A stretch of DNA of 64,000 nucleotides. Origin: Yoonia sp. BS5-3. GTDB taxonomy: Bacteria; Pseudomonadota; Alphaproteobacteria; Rhodobacterales; Rhodobacteraceae. The DNA lies in contig NZ_CP150951.2 in assembly GCF_038069655.2 (NCBI RefSeq), positions 992,001-1,056,000 on the forward strand, in the 5' to 3' direction. Shown here piece by piece: positions 50,908-58,711 of the stretch. A program made the position numbers and the translations under genes. The notes under the pieces are model-generated. The model worked only from the letters and a program-made list of their open reading frames with translations, was not told the DNA's origin and made no database searches. Every line of letters starts with the position of its first letter. Within the stretch, counting starts at the first letter, position 1.

Positions 50908-51678
50908 ATGAAAACCCATATTCTGACAGCGTCGCTTGCGACATTGATCGCGGCAACGCCTGTGATGGCCCATTACGGCATGATCATTCCAACAGATCCA
51001 ATGATCAGCCAGGAAGACGGGCGCAGCGTTGGATTGACCATGTCCTTTTCCCACCCGTTTGAGGTTGACGGGATGATGCTGGACACGCCCGCCGCTTTCT
51101 CTGTCACGCATGAAGGCGCAACCACCGACCTGCTGGGCGATCTGCAAGACGCGACCGTGATGGATGAGCAAGGCTTCACTTTAGATTATCCGCTGGACCG
51201 TCCCGGCACTTATATCTTTGCGATGGAACCGCAGCCCTATTGGGAACCTGCCGAAGATGCGTTCATCATTCACTACACCAAAACCTACGTCACAGCCTAT
51301 GGCGACGACGAAGGTTGGGACACCGAACTAGGCCTGAAAACCGAGATCGTGCCCCTATCCAAACCCTTTGGTCTTTGGGAACATAACGTCTTCCAGGGCA
51401 TCGTAAAAATGGATGGTGAACCGGTCCCCTATGCCGAAGTCGAGGTGGAATTTTTCAACGATACCGCAGGCGCGACTGCCCCTGATGAATTGATGATCAC
51501 CCAAACCGTCAAGGCTGATGCGAACGGTGTGTTCACTTACGCGCCTCCCGCGCATGGTTGGTGGGGCTTTGCCGCCCTGAACACTGCCGACTACACACTG
51601 CCCCAAGATGGCGCTGACAAAGCGGTTGAGCTGGGCGCAGTCATCTGGGTGCATTTCGAAGAATGGACGGGTCAGTGA
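50908..51678 (+). CDS. DUF4198 periplasmic protein (NikK-like, metal-associated)
   Basis: 256 residues with a signal peptide (MKTHILTASLATLIAATPVMA) followed by HYGMIIPTDPMIS, the usual mature N-terminus of DUF4198 proteins. IYLPAGEY-like stretches appear as FEVDGMMLDTPAAFSVTHEG and TYIFAMEPQPYWEP. DUF4198 members, including NikK, accompany nickel or cobalt uptake systems; here the partner is an FtsX-type ABC transporter and a ZnuA-like protein, so the metal could be zinc. AGGAGT precedes the ATG. The next gene starts at its stop. Confidence 0.9.
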   Translation: MKTHILTASLATLIAATPVMAHYGMIIPTDPMISQEDGRSVGLTMSFSHPFEVDGMMLDTPAAFSVTHEGATTDLLGDLQDATVMDEQGFTLDYPLDRPGTYIFAMEPQPYWEPAEDAFIIHYTKTYVTAYGDDEGWDTELGLKTEIVPLSKPFGLWEHNVFQGIVKMDGEPVPYAEVEVEFFNDTAGATAPDELMITQTVKADANGVFTYAPPAHGWWGFAALNTADYTLPQDGADKAVELGAVIWVHFEEWTGQ

Positions 51679-52010
51679 TCCGGGCCATCGCCCTGACCGC
51701 CGCTATGGTCGTTGCCCCCATCGGGGCGGCGGCACATCAGCTGGTTGTCTTTGCGTCGGTTGATTGTGAAACAGTCACGGTTGAGGCGAAATTTTCCAAC
51801 GGCAACCCCGCCCAACAGGGCGATGTACGGGTGCTTGATGCGGGCAATACGCTGCTGACCACATTGCCGTTGGAACAGGATGGCACCGCGACCCTGCCTT
51901 TGGACAGCGTTGATCATTCAGAGGGGCTGGTGATCGAGGTTGATACAGGCGGTCACGACAATTACTGGATCCTGACACCCGACGATATCGCCCGCAACTG
52001 CCGGAGCTAA
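51675..52010 (+). CDS. Small periplasmic NikL/transthyretin-like protein
   Basis: 111 residues from a GTG start overlapping the previous stop (GTGA). A signal peptide (IRAIALTAAMVVAPIGAAA) precedes HQLVVFASVDCETVTVEAKF, an Ig/transthyretin-like beta fold seen in NikL-type components of Ni/Co systems. The mature N-terminal His and single Cys may bind metal. An ATG at 51663 in the same frame is an alternative start. Similarity to NikL is at pattern level only. Confidence 0.75.
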   Translation: MIRAIALTAAMVVAPIGAAAHQLVVFASVDCETVTVEAKFSNGNPAQQGDVRVLDAGNTLLTTLPLEQDGTATLPLDSVDHSEGLVIEVDTGGHDNYWILTPDDIARNCRS

Positions 52011-52015
52011 ACACA

Positions 52016-52906
52016 ATGGCCGCGCCAAAATCCTTATTCGCATTTGTGCTGCTGGTTTGCAGCACCCTGTCGGCTGCCGCGCAAGACCGCGCGCGCGTTG
52101 TCGCGGTCAATTACCCATTGCAGTATTTCGCAGAACGCTTGCTTGGCGATACAGCCGATGTGCTTTTTCCCGTGCCCGCTGACGTTGATCCGTCTTTCTG
52201 GCGCCCCGGCATCGCCGATATCAGTCTGATCCAAGAGGCAGACCTGATCTTGCTGAACGGCGCAGGTTTTGCGACTTGGATTGACCGGGTTTCACTGCCC
52301 AGATCGCGGGTGGTGCAGACCTCTGCCGCCATTGAGGATCAGTTCATCGTGACCGAAAGCATCACCCATAGCCATGGCGACGGAGGTGAGCATTCGCATG
52401 AAGGGCTGGCCGCCTACACGTGGCTTGATCCTGTTCTGGCCATTGCGCAGGCCGAAGCGGTTGCAGCCGCAATCAACGCACGCGGCATTGCCCCCCAGGC
52501 AGAGGTAAACGACCGGTTAGACGCACTACGGGCCGATCTGGAAATGCTCGATGAGACCGCGACCGTCGCTTTGGAAGGTGCAAATACCGTCCCAATGATC
52601 GCGACCCACCCGCGCTATCAGTATTTCGCACATCGCTATGACCTGTCGATCAGCGCCCTTGAATGGGAAGCAGGCGCCGCACCCTCGGACACCGAATTAG
52701 CCGATCTCGAAACACTGGTGGCTAAGACCGGCGCGAAAATCATTCTTTGGGAAGCAGAGCCACCCGCGGCAGCTATAGATGCCGCCACTGCACTGGGACT
52801 ACAAAGCGTGATATTCCCGCCAATGGCACAAAGTGATGGAAACGGAACATATCTTGAGGCCCTGACAACATCGATTGAGGCATTGTCCGCTGCCGTAACG
52901 CCGTAG
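52016..52906 (+). CDS. ZnuA-like metal ABC substrate-binding protein, altered metal site
   Basis: 296 residues with a signal peptide (KSLFAFVLLVCSTLSAAAQ). The ZnuA fold is seen in VVAVNYPLQYFAERLLGD near 30, DISLIQEADLILLNGAGFATW near 72, a His-rich loop (THSHGDGGEHSHEG, near 118-131), and MIATHPRYQYFAHRYDL near 195. The first zinc-ligand histidine of ZnuA (S-P-H-D-Y region) is replaced (DPSFWRPG). No ZnuB or ZnuC is adjacent; the partner is an FtsX-type ABC system. Probably a zinc or other divalent-metal binding protein. It ends this six-gene operon. Confidence 0.88.
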   Translation: MAAPKSLFAFVLLVCSTLSAAAQDRARVVAVNYPLQYFAERLLGDTADVLFPVPADVDPSFWRPGIADISLIQEADLILLNGAGFATWIDRVSLPRSRVVQTSAAIEDQFIVTESITHSHGDGGEHSHEGLAAYTWLDPVLAIAQAEAVAAAINARGIAPQAEVNDRLDALRADLEMLDETATVALEGANTVPMIATHPRYQYFAHRYDLSISALEWEAGAAPSDTELADLETLVAKTGAKIILWEAEPPAAAIDAATALGLQSVIFPPMAQSDGNGTYLEALTTSIEALSAAVTP

Positions 52907-52968
52907 ACGCGTCTCCCCCACCGATAACAGTTATGGCCACCCGCAGCCAAGCGCGGTAGACATGCGGC

Positions 52969-53637
52969 ATGACGCTGAATATACCCAATATCCTGACCAT
53001 ACTGCGCCTGATCGCGGCGCCTGCTGTGGTCTTTTTGTTTCTTTTTATCACCCGGCCTTGGGCGGATTGGTTTGCCCTGGTGCTTTTCATCGGGGCCGCT
53101 TTGACCGACTTTCTGGACGGCTATCTGGCCCGCGCCTGGAAGCAAGAAACCAAGCTTGGGGCGATGCTTGATCCGATTGCGGACAAAGCGATGGTTATTA
53201 TCGCGCTCTTTGTGATCGCAAGCCAATCGAACATGAACTTCCTGATCCTGGCCCCCGCCACGATCATCATTTTCCGCGAGGTATTCGTTTCAGGCCTGCG
53301 CGAATTTCTGGGCGATACGGCCGGCACCCTAAAGGTCACCAACCTGGCCAAATGGAAAACCACCGCACAGATGATTGCCATTGCCCTTCTCTTTGCAGCA
53401 GGCGTGTTTGAGCATTATTTTGGCATTCAATCGCTCGCCATGACGCAGCAAATGGTGACAGAAGCGATTGACGGAACAGGCCCCGATTATCAGGGTCTGC
53501 GCTGGAAATATTATGGAATGCTCGCCTCGGGTTGGGGCGGGATTGGGATGCTTTGGATCGCAGCTTTGCTGACCTTTGTCACCGGGGCCGATTATTTCCG
53601 CAAAGCGACCCCTTATCTGAAGGATAATACCGGATGA
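52969..53637 (+). CDS. pgsA: CDP-diacylglycerol-glycerol-3-phosphate 3-phosphatidyltransferase PgsA
   Basis: 222 residues with about five membrane helices. The CDP-alcohol phosphotransferase motif is complete: DFLDGYLARAWKQETK with GAMLDPIADK near 45-72. N-terminal LNIPNILTILRLIAAP is the usual PgsA start. It makes phosphatidylglycerophosphate, the precursor of phosphatidylglycerol and cardiolipin. It overlaps moaD by 4 bp, an arrangement common in this bacterial group (recalled). Confidence 0.95.
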   Translation: MTLNIPNILTILRLIAAPAVVFLFLFITRPWADWFALVLFIGAALTDFLDGYLARAWKQETKLGAMLDPIADKAMVIIALFVIASQSNMNFLILAPATIIIFREVFVSGLREFLGDTAGTLKVTNLAKWKTTAQMIAIALLFAAGVFEHYFGIQSLAMTQQMVTEAIDGTGPDYQGLRWKYYGMLASGWGGIGMLWIAALLTFVTGADYFRKATPYLKDNTG

Positions 53638-53909
53638 ACATCATGTATTTCGCCTGGGTCCGCGAACGGATCGGCATCCCGCAGGAAACGGTCGAAACCG
53701 ATGCGGCCACGGTCAATGACCTGATCGCCGAATTGATCGCGCGCGAAGATCGCTATGCTGCAGCCTTTGCCGATATCAGCGCTTTGCGGGTGGCGCTGGA
53801 TCAGGAACTTTCCGATTTCGATGCGCCGCTCGCGAATGTACGCGAAGTGGCCTTCTTTCCGCCAATGACGGGGGGTGATGCAGGTCCGGGTCCAGTCAGA
53901 ACCATTTGA
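53634..53909 (+). CDS. moaD: Molybdopterin synthase sulfur carrier subunit MoaD, C-terminus extended by apparent frameshift
   Basis: The frame reads 91 residues; the MoaD part ends with FFPPMTGG at residues 80-81, the expected C-terminus, but continues for ten more residues (DAGPGPVRTI). MoaD must end in Gly-Gly to be adenylylated by MoeB and thiocarboxylated. The Gly-Gly is encoded in a run of six G (53869-53874 region). One added G would give a TGA immediately after Gly-Gly, overlapping the moaE ATG. This suggests a one-base deletion, a sequencing error, or slippage. Otherwise it is a standard beta-grasp MoaD following pgsA. Confidence 0.88.
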   Translation: MNIMYFAWVRERIGIPQETVETDAATVNDLIAELIAREDRYAAAFADISALRVALDQELSDFDAPLANVREVAFFPPMTGGDAGPGPVRTI

Positions 53910-54318
53910 TGCCGGGACAGAGCTGAACAGCTTTGCCACGGGCCGCAGCGATGTCGGGGCCGTCGTCAGCTTTACAGGTGTTGTACGCGATACATACGGT
54001 AACTTGCAGGAAATGCTGATTGAACATTACCCCGGCATGACCCAATCGGCGATTACCAAAATTGCGCAAGAGGCTGTTGATCGCTGGGCCTTGGCCGATT
54101 GTCTGGTAATCCACCGCTACGGCGCCCTGAAACCAGGTGCCCCAATCATGATGGTGGCCACCGCAGCAGCCCACCGCGCCGCAGCCTTTGAGGCGGCCGA
54201 TTTTCTGATGGATTACCTCAAATCCAGAGCGCCTTTTTGGAAGAAAGAAATCACGACCTCCGGCGCCGACTGGGTGGCCGCAAAGGACGCCGATGAAGAT
54301 GCGCTGAAACGCTGGTAA
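53878..54318 (+). CDS. moaE: Molybdopterin synthase catalytic subunit MoaE
   Basis: 146 residues. MoaE motifs: VGAVVSFTGVVRDTYGN near 25-42, LIEHYPGMTQSAI near 49, VIHRYGALKPG near 77, and PFWKKEITTSGADWV near 118 containing the catalytic Lys residues. It converts cPMP to molybdopterin with MoaD thiocarboxylate. The ATG at 53878 would overlap the expected moaD stop; a GTG one codon upstream is possible. Works with the mob/moe genes at the left of the window. Confidence 0.94.
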   Translation: MQVRVQSEPFDAGTELNSFATGRSDVGAVVSFTGVVRDTYGNLQEMLIEHYPGMTQSAITKIAQEAVDRWALADCLVIHRYGALKPGAPIMMVATAAAHRAAAFEAADFLMDYLKSRAPFWKKEITTSGADWVAAKDADEDALKRW

Positions 54319-54332
54319 AAAGGGGCAGGCCA

Positions 54333-54812
54333 ATGGCAAATGATCGCTATTTGATAAAGGCCGACGAGATCGCGCAGCTGGAAGGCACCGCAAAGGAGCA
54401 TTTCCTGAACCCGAATGCGCAATGCGTGAACAAATCGCTGGGCGATTTGACAGGGCTTACCGGATTTGGCTTTCACATCATGGAATTAGCCCCGGGGCGC
54501 GATAGCACCGAGCCGCATTTCCATTACCGCGAGGATGAATGCCTTTATGTCCTGTCCGGCGAAGGCATCGCAACGGTCGGCGAGGATAGTTTCAAAGTCT
54601 CCGCCGGTGATTTTCTGGGCTATCGCAAGGGCGGCCTGCCACATTCCCTAACCAACACCGGACCAGACACCATGCGCTGCATCGTCGTGGGCGGACGCGA
54701 AGATACCGATATTGTGGACTATCCAAATCGGGGCAAACGCATGTTCCGGACCAAGGGGCTCGATTGGAATGTGGTGGATCAGGCGGATATCAAAGATCGA
54801 AAACCGATGTGA
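54333..54812 (+). CDS. Cupin domain protein
   Basis: 159 residues, single cupin domain: GFHIMELAPGRDSTEPHFHYREDECLYVL (about 48-76, divided motif 1 with His-His-Glu) and GDFLGYRKGGLPHSLTNTG near 92-110 (motif 2, His). A metal site is therefore likely. Substrate unknown; relatives include sugar-binding or oxygenase-like proteins. It is 14 bp after moaE and convergent with tag. Confidence 0.87.
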   Translation: MANDRYLIKADEIAQLEGTAKEHFLNPNAQCVNKSLGDLTGLTGFGFHIMELAPGRDSTEPHFHYREDECLYVLSGEGIATVGEDSFKVSAGDFLGYRKGGLPHSLTNTGPDTMRCIVVGGREDTDIVDYPNRGKRMFRTKGLDWNVVDQADIKDRKPM

Positions 54813-54820
54813 TCGAGGCG

Positions 54821-55399
54821 CTAGGGCCTTTTTGCCAACGCCGCGCATTCTTCATGCCGAAAACAAGTGGTCAGATGATTGTTGAAAAGGCCCGTCGCCT
54901 CCATGAACGCATAAACGATTGTCGGCCCACAAAACTTGAACCCGGCCTTTTTCAGATCTTTGGATATCTGGGTGCTTAAAGGGGACTGGGTCGGGATATC
55001 CTCGCGCCGGGACGCTGTCGTTTGCAGCGGCTGGCCATCAACATAGTTCCACAGAAAATTGTCAAAGCCTCGATCCGCGTCAATCGCGCACCACGCGCGG
55101 GCATTGGTGATCGTGGCCTCGATCTTGCCGCGATGACGGATAATGCCAGGATCGCCCAGCAAGCGGGTCACGTCATCCTCGCCCCAATCGGCAATGATAT
55201 GCGGGTCAAACCCCGCAAAAGCAGCGCGAAAATTTTCGCGTTTCTTCAGAATCGTGATCCAGCTCAGCCCGGCCTGAAACCCATCGAGGATCAGCTTTTC
55301 CCAAAGCGCCCGGCTGTCATATTCAGGAACGCCCCATTCGGTATCGTGGTATTCGATGTAAATCTGCTCGGGGCCAGCCCAGGGACAACGTGTTTTCAT
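54821..55399 (-). CDS. tag: DNA-3-methyladenine glycosylase I (Tag)
   Basis: 192 residues. RCPWAGPEQIYIEYHDTEWG at 3-22 (zinc Cys and His), LWEKLILDGFQAGLSWITIL near 32-52 with KKRENFRAAF (the catalytic Glu region), GFKFCGPTIVYAFMEATG near 153 and CFRHEEC near 179 (zinc His and Cys). It excises 3-methyladenine from DNA. Monocistronic, convergent with the cupin gene. Confidence 0.96.
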   Translation of the reverse strand: MKTRCPWAGPEQIYIEYHDTEWGVPEYDSRALWEKLILDGFQAGLSWITILKKRENFRAAFAGFDPHIIADWGEDDVTRLLGDPGIIRHRGKIEATITNARAWCAIDADRGFDNFLWNYVDGQPLQTTASRREDIPTQSPLSTQISKDLKKAGFKFCGPTIVYAFMEATGLFNNHLTTCFRHEECAALAKRP

Positions 55400-55465
55400 T
55401 GGCAGTTCTTAATCGGATGTTAGGGGCCATCGGCCAAATTGCTGGGATCAGTATGGAGCCTTGCG

Positions 55466-56272
55466 ATGCAAAACGCCACGCTTAGCCGTGCCGAAATCGA
55501 AGATCAGGCGCTCGCCGACCCGCTACATTATGCAATGGCCAGCCGGGACGCGGACGTGTTGGATTTGGTGCGCGATGCATTGGCTGCTGGTCGCGCGAAG
55601 CTGGCATACCATCCAATCATCACCGCCGATGCAAAGCCTCATGTGGCTTTTTACGAAGGGTTGGTGCGGCTTTTGGACGAAGCCGGGCGGGTTATTCCAG
55701 CCTCCCATTTCATGCCCTTGATTGAAGAAACCCAGCTTGGCCGGCAGATTGACTGCGTGACATTGGATTTGGCGCTGCACAAGCTGCGACAAAACCCCAG
55801 CCTGCGTCTATCCGTCAATCTTTCCGCCCGTTCCATAGGCGATGGGGAATGGCGGCGCATCTTGGATCGGGGATTGATGGACCGGGCCAACCTTGGGGAC
55901 CGGCTGATTTTTGAGATTAGTGAAACATCTGCGATGGTGCTGCATGAAAACGTGATTCGGTTCATGGCCGAAATGCAACCCAAGGGCGTGGCTTTTGCAT
56001 TGGACGGTTTCGGCGCGGGCTTTACCGCCTTCCGGCACCTGAAGGACTTCTTTTTTGATCTTGTGAAAGTGGACAAAAGCTTTGTCAAAGGGATCGATCA
56101 GGACCCCGATAACCAGGTTTTGGCCGAGGCGCTGATTACGGTCGCCCATCAATTCGAAATGTTTGCGATCGCCGATGGGGTCGAATCCGAAGCCGAGGCC
56201 GCGTTTCTTAAGAATATCGGGATCGATTGCCTGCAGGGGTATCTCTACGGCGTCCCGCGGTTCGAACTCTAA
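55466..56272 (+). CDS. Degenerate EAL-domain protein
   Basis: 268 residues. EAL-like segments: AYHPIITADAKPHVAFYEGL near 46-66 (EGL for EAL), RLSVNLSARS near 113, IFEISET near 145, VAFALDGFGAGFTAFRHL near 170-188 and LVKVDKSFVKGI near 193. The metal-binding D-D-F-G-T-G motif has become D-G-F-G-A-G, losing the second Asp. Phosphodiesterase activity is therefore doubtful; a c-di-GMP-binding or protein-interaction role is possible. I used the ATG at 55466; a TTG at 55439 is also in frame. Confidence 0.88.
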   Translation: MQNATLSRAEIEDQALADPLHYAMASRDADVLDLVRDALAAGRAKLAYHPIITADAKPHVAFYEGLVRLLDEAGRVIPASHFMPLIEETQLGRQIDCVTLDLALHKLRQNPSLRLSVNLSARSIGDGEWRRILDRGLMDRANLGDRLIFEISETSAMVLHENVIRFMAEMQPKGVAFALDGFGAGFTAFRHLKDFFFDLVKVDKSFVKGIDQDPDNQVLAEALITVAHQFEMFAIADGVESEAEAAFLKNIGIDCLQGYLYGVPRFEL

Positions 56273-56427
56273 GCCCATGACATGACGCGTATAGACGGGA
56301 TTTGATTTGCCCTGCGTCAACTTAAGCCCTAAGCAGGTCGGCGAAGGACAGAGGGAGGCTGTCTTGCACCTGATACGTGCAGCTGGCACCGTTCCGTCCA
56401 GAACGCCAATCTGAGAGGGATCAATCC

Positions 56428-57603
56428 ATGACCAATGTTGTTATCGCATCAGCCGCCCGTACCGCCGTGGGCAGCTTTGGCGGGGCATTTGCAAACACGC
56501 CCGCCCATGATCTGGGTACTGCGGTACTCGAAGCTGTTGTCGCACGCGCAGGCATCGACAAGTCCGAAGTCAGCGAAACAATACTGGGTCAGGTCCTGAC
56601 AGCTGCGCAGGGGCAAAACCCGGCGCGTCAGGCACATATCAATGCAGGTCTGCCACAAGAATCTGCGGCCTGGGGCATCAACCAGGTCTGCGGCTCCGGC
56701 CTCCGGGCAGTGGCTTTGGGAGCACAGCATATCCAATTGGGTGATGCAGATATCGTGGCTGCGGGCGGCCAGGAAAACATGACGCTCAGCCCCCATGCCG
56801 CCGCTTTGCGCGCCGGGCAAAAGATGGGCGATATGAAATATATCGACACCATGATCCGCGACGGCCTATGGGACGCTTTCAACAACTATCACATGGGTCA
56901 AACGGCCGAAAACGTCGCAGAAAAATGGCAAATCAGCCGTGATCAGCAGGATGAATTCGCCGTTGCATCCCAAAACAAGGCCGAAGCCGCGCAAAAGGCT
57001 GGGAAATTCGATGATGAAATTGCTGCCTTCACCGTGAAGACACGCAAAGGCGATATCATCGTCGATAAGGATGAATATATCCGCCACGGCGCCACGATTG
57101 AGGCGATGCAAAAACTACGCCCCGCTTTTGCAAAAGATGGGTCTGTGACGGCGGCCAATGCCTCGGGGCTGAATGATGGTGCGGCTGCAACCCTGTTGAT
57201 GAGTGCTGAAAATGCCGAAAAACGCGGGATTGAGCCGCTCGCGCGGATCGCATCCTATGCAACGGCCGGGCTTGATCCATCTGTCATGGGCGTTGGGCCA
57301 ATCTACGCATCGCGCAAAGCGCTGGACAAAGCGGGCTGGTCCGTCGACGACCTTGATCTGGTTGAAGCCAACGAAGCCTTTGCAGCCCAGGCCTGCGCCG
57401 TGAACAAGGACATGGGGTGGAACCCTGAAATCGTGAATGTGAATGGCGGGGCCATCGCGATTGGGCACCCGATCGGCGCATCCGGGTGCCGCGTTCTAAA
57501 CACCCTGCTTTTTGAGATGAAGCGCCGCGATGCCAAGAAAGGCCTTGCCACGCTCTGCATCGGGGGTGGCATGGGGGTCGCGCTCTGCGTTGAGCGTCCC
57601 TGA
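56428..57603 (+). CDS. phaA: Acetyl-CoA acetyltransferase (PhaA type)
   Basis: 391 residues, thiolase fold. Catalytic Cys in [14 protein letters not shown] near 88, NEAFAAQ near 315, [14 protein letters not shown] near 341-354 (His) and [10 protein letters not shown] near 379 (Cys). It condenses two acetyl-CoA to acetoacetyl-CoA. The ATG at 56428 follows GAGAGGGAT. It precedes phaB by 67 bp, so polyhydroxybutyrate precursor synthesis is the likely pathway; the polymerase phaC is not in the window. Confidence 0.96.
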   Translation: MTNVVIASAARTAVGSFGGAFANTPAHDLGTAVLEAVVARAGIDKSEVSETILGQVLTAAQGQNPARQAHINAGLPQESAAWGINQVCGSGLRAVALGAQHIQLGDADIVAAGGQENMTLSPHAAALRAGQKMGDMKYIDTMIRDGLWDAFNNYHMGQTAENVAEKWQISRDQQDEFAVASQNKAEAAQKAGKFDDEIAAFTVKTRKGDIIVDKDEYIRHGATIEAMQKLRPAFAKDGSVTAANASGLNDGAAATLLMSAENAEKRGIEPLARIASYATAGLDPSVMGVGPIYASRKALDKAGWSVDDLDLVEANEAFAAQACAVNKDMGWNPEIVNVNGGAIAIGHPIGASGCRVLNTLLFEMKRRDAKKGLATLCIGGGMGVALCVERP

Positions 57604-57670
57604 TCTCAGTTACGGCGGCGCCCATGCGCGTCGCCCAACATAAAAAACAACCAACCTGGAGGAGAAAACT

Positions 57671-58396
57671 ATGGGACGTGTCGCACTCGTCACGGGCGGC
57701 TCGCGTGGTATTGGCGCAGCCATTTCAACGGCATTGCAACAGGCGGGCTATTCCGTCGCGGCCACTTATGCGGGCAATGACGAAAAGGCCGCCGCCTTTA
57801 CTGCGGAAACGGGGATCAAAACCTATAAATGGAATGTCGCCGACTATGACTCCTGCACTGCGGGGGTCAAACAGATCGAGGCGGATTTGGGCCCGGTCGA
57901 GATCCTGATCAACAACGCAGGCATCACCCGGGATGCGCCCTTTCACAAGATGACGCCCCAACAATGGCATGAATGCATCGACACGAACCTGAACGGCGTG
58001 TTCAACATGACCCATAATGTCTGGGGCGGGATGCGCGAACGCAAATTCGGGCGGATCGTCACGATCAGCTCAATCAATGGCCAAAAAGGGCAATTCGCGC
58101 AGGCAAACTATGCTGCGACCAAAGCAGGCGACATCGGGTTCACCAAATCACTTGCCCAAGAAGGTGCGCGGGCGGGCATCACGGTGAATATCGTAGCGCC
58201 CGGCTACATTAATACCGAGATGATGAGCACGATTCCCGAAAAAGTGATGAACGAGGTGATCCTGCCGCAAATTCCTGTCGGACGTTTGGGCGAAGCCGCA
58301 GAAATCGCGCGGGCGGTTCTGTTCCTAGTCTCCGATGACGCTGGTTTTGTCACCGGCTCGACCTTGTCGGCGAATGGCGGTCAATACCTCGCCTAG
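57671..58396 (+). CDS. phaB: Acetoacetyl-CoA reductase (PhaB)
   Basis: 241 residues, short-chain dehydrogenase. VTGGSRGIGAAIS near 8-20 (NADPH site), NNAGITRDAPFHKMT near 81, TISSINGQKGQFAQANYAAT with KAG near 132-153 (Ser, Tyr, Lys). VAPGYINTEMM near 177. It reduces acetoacetyl-CoA to (R)-3-hydroxybutyryl-CoA. GGAGGAGAAA precedes the ATG. A terminator follows at 58420. Confidence 0.96.
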   Translation: MGRVALVTGGSRGIGAAISTALQQAGYSVAATYAGNDEKAAAFTAETGIKTYKWNVADYDSCTAGVKQIEADLGPVEILINNAGITRDAPFHKMTPQQWHECIDTNLNGVFNMTHNVWGGMRERKFGRIVTISSINGQKGQFAQANYAATKAGDIGFTKSLAQEGARAGITVNIVAPGYINTEMMSTIPEKVMNEVILPQIPVGRLGEAAEIARAVLFLVSDDAGFVTGSTLSANGGQYLA

Positions 58397-58419
58397 AGAG
58401 CCTTCACAGAAAATAGCAA

Positions 58420-58448
58420 GGGCCGCGCTGATCAGACGCGGCCCTTTT
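58420..58448 (+). terminator. Rho-independent terminator after phaB
   Basis: GGGCCGCG / CGCGGCCC stem with a 9-nt loop, followed by TTTT, 24 bp after the phaB stop. Confidence 0.88.
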
Positions 58449-58486
58449 CCGTTCGGATGCCTGGCAGGGCGTCCGTAGCGAATAGT

Positions 58487-58600
58487 TTAGTGGCGGCGTC
58501 CACTGATCCAGCGAAAGGCAGCACGGACGGCTTTCGCACGTTCTTTATGTGCCCGTTCAATGCCAGAACGAATTTCTTTATGTGTTGTCGTCTCGAACAT
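58487..58600 (-). CDS. Small 37-residue basic protein
   Basis: A 37-codon frame starts MFETTTHKEIRSGIERAHKE and ends AFRWISGRRH. It is rich in Arg, Lys and His and is probably one or two helices, similar in flavour to small DUF1127-type basic proteins. AGGATT lies at suitable spacing before the ATG. It occupies an otherwise noncoding 315-bp gap between phaB and the LysR gene. I recall comparable short proteins in related genomes, but this was not checked. Confidence 0.6.
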   Translation of the reverse strand: MFETTTHKEIRSGIERAHKERAKAVRAAFRWISGRRH

Positions 58601-58711
58601 GGGTTCAATCCTACTGATGCGGCTGATCTGATGCACTTAATATGACCCTTAGAAAACTTGGTGACAAACGAGACTTCCTATAGGTTCAATTAAGCTGTAT
58701 TAAACTGAATT

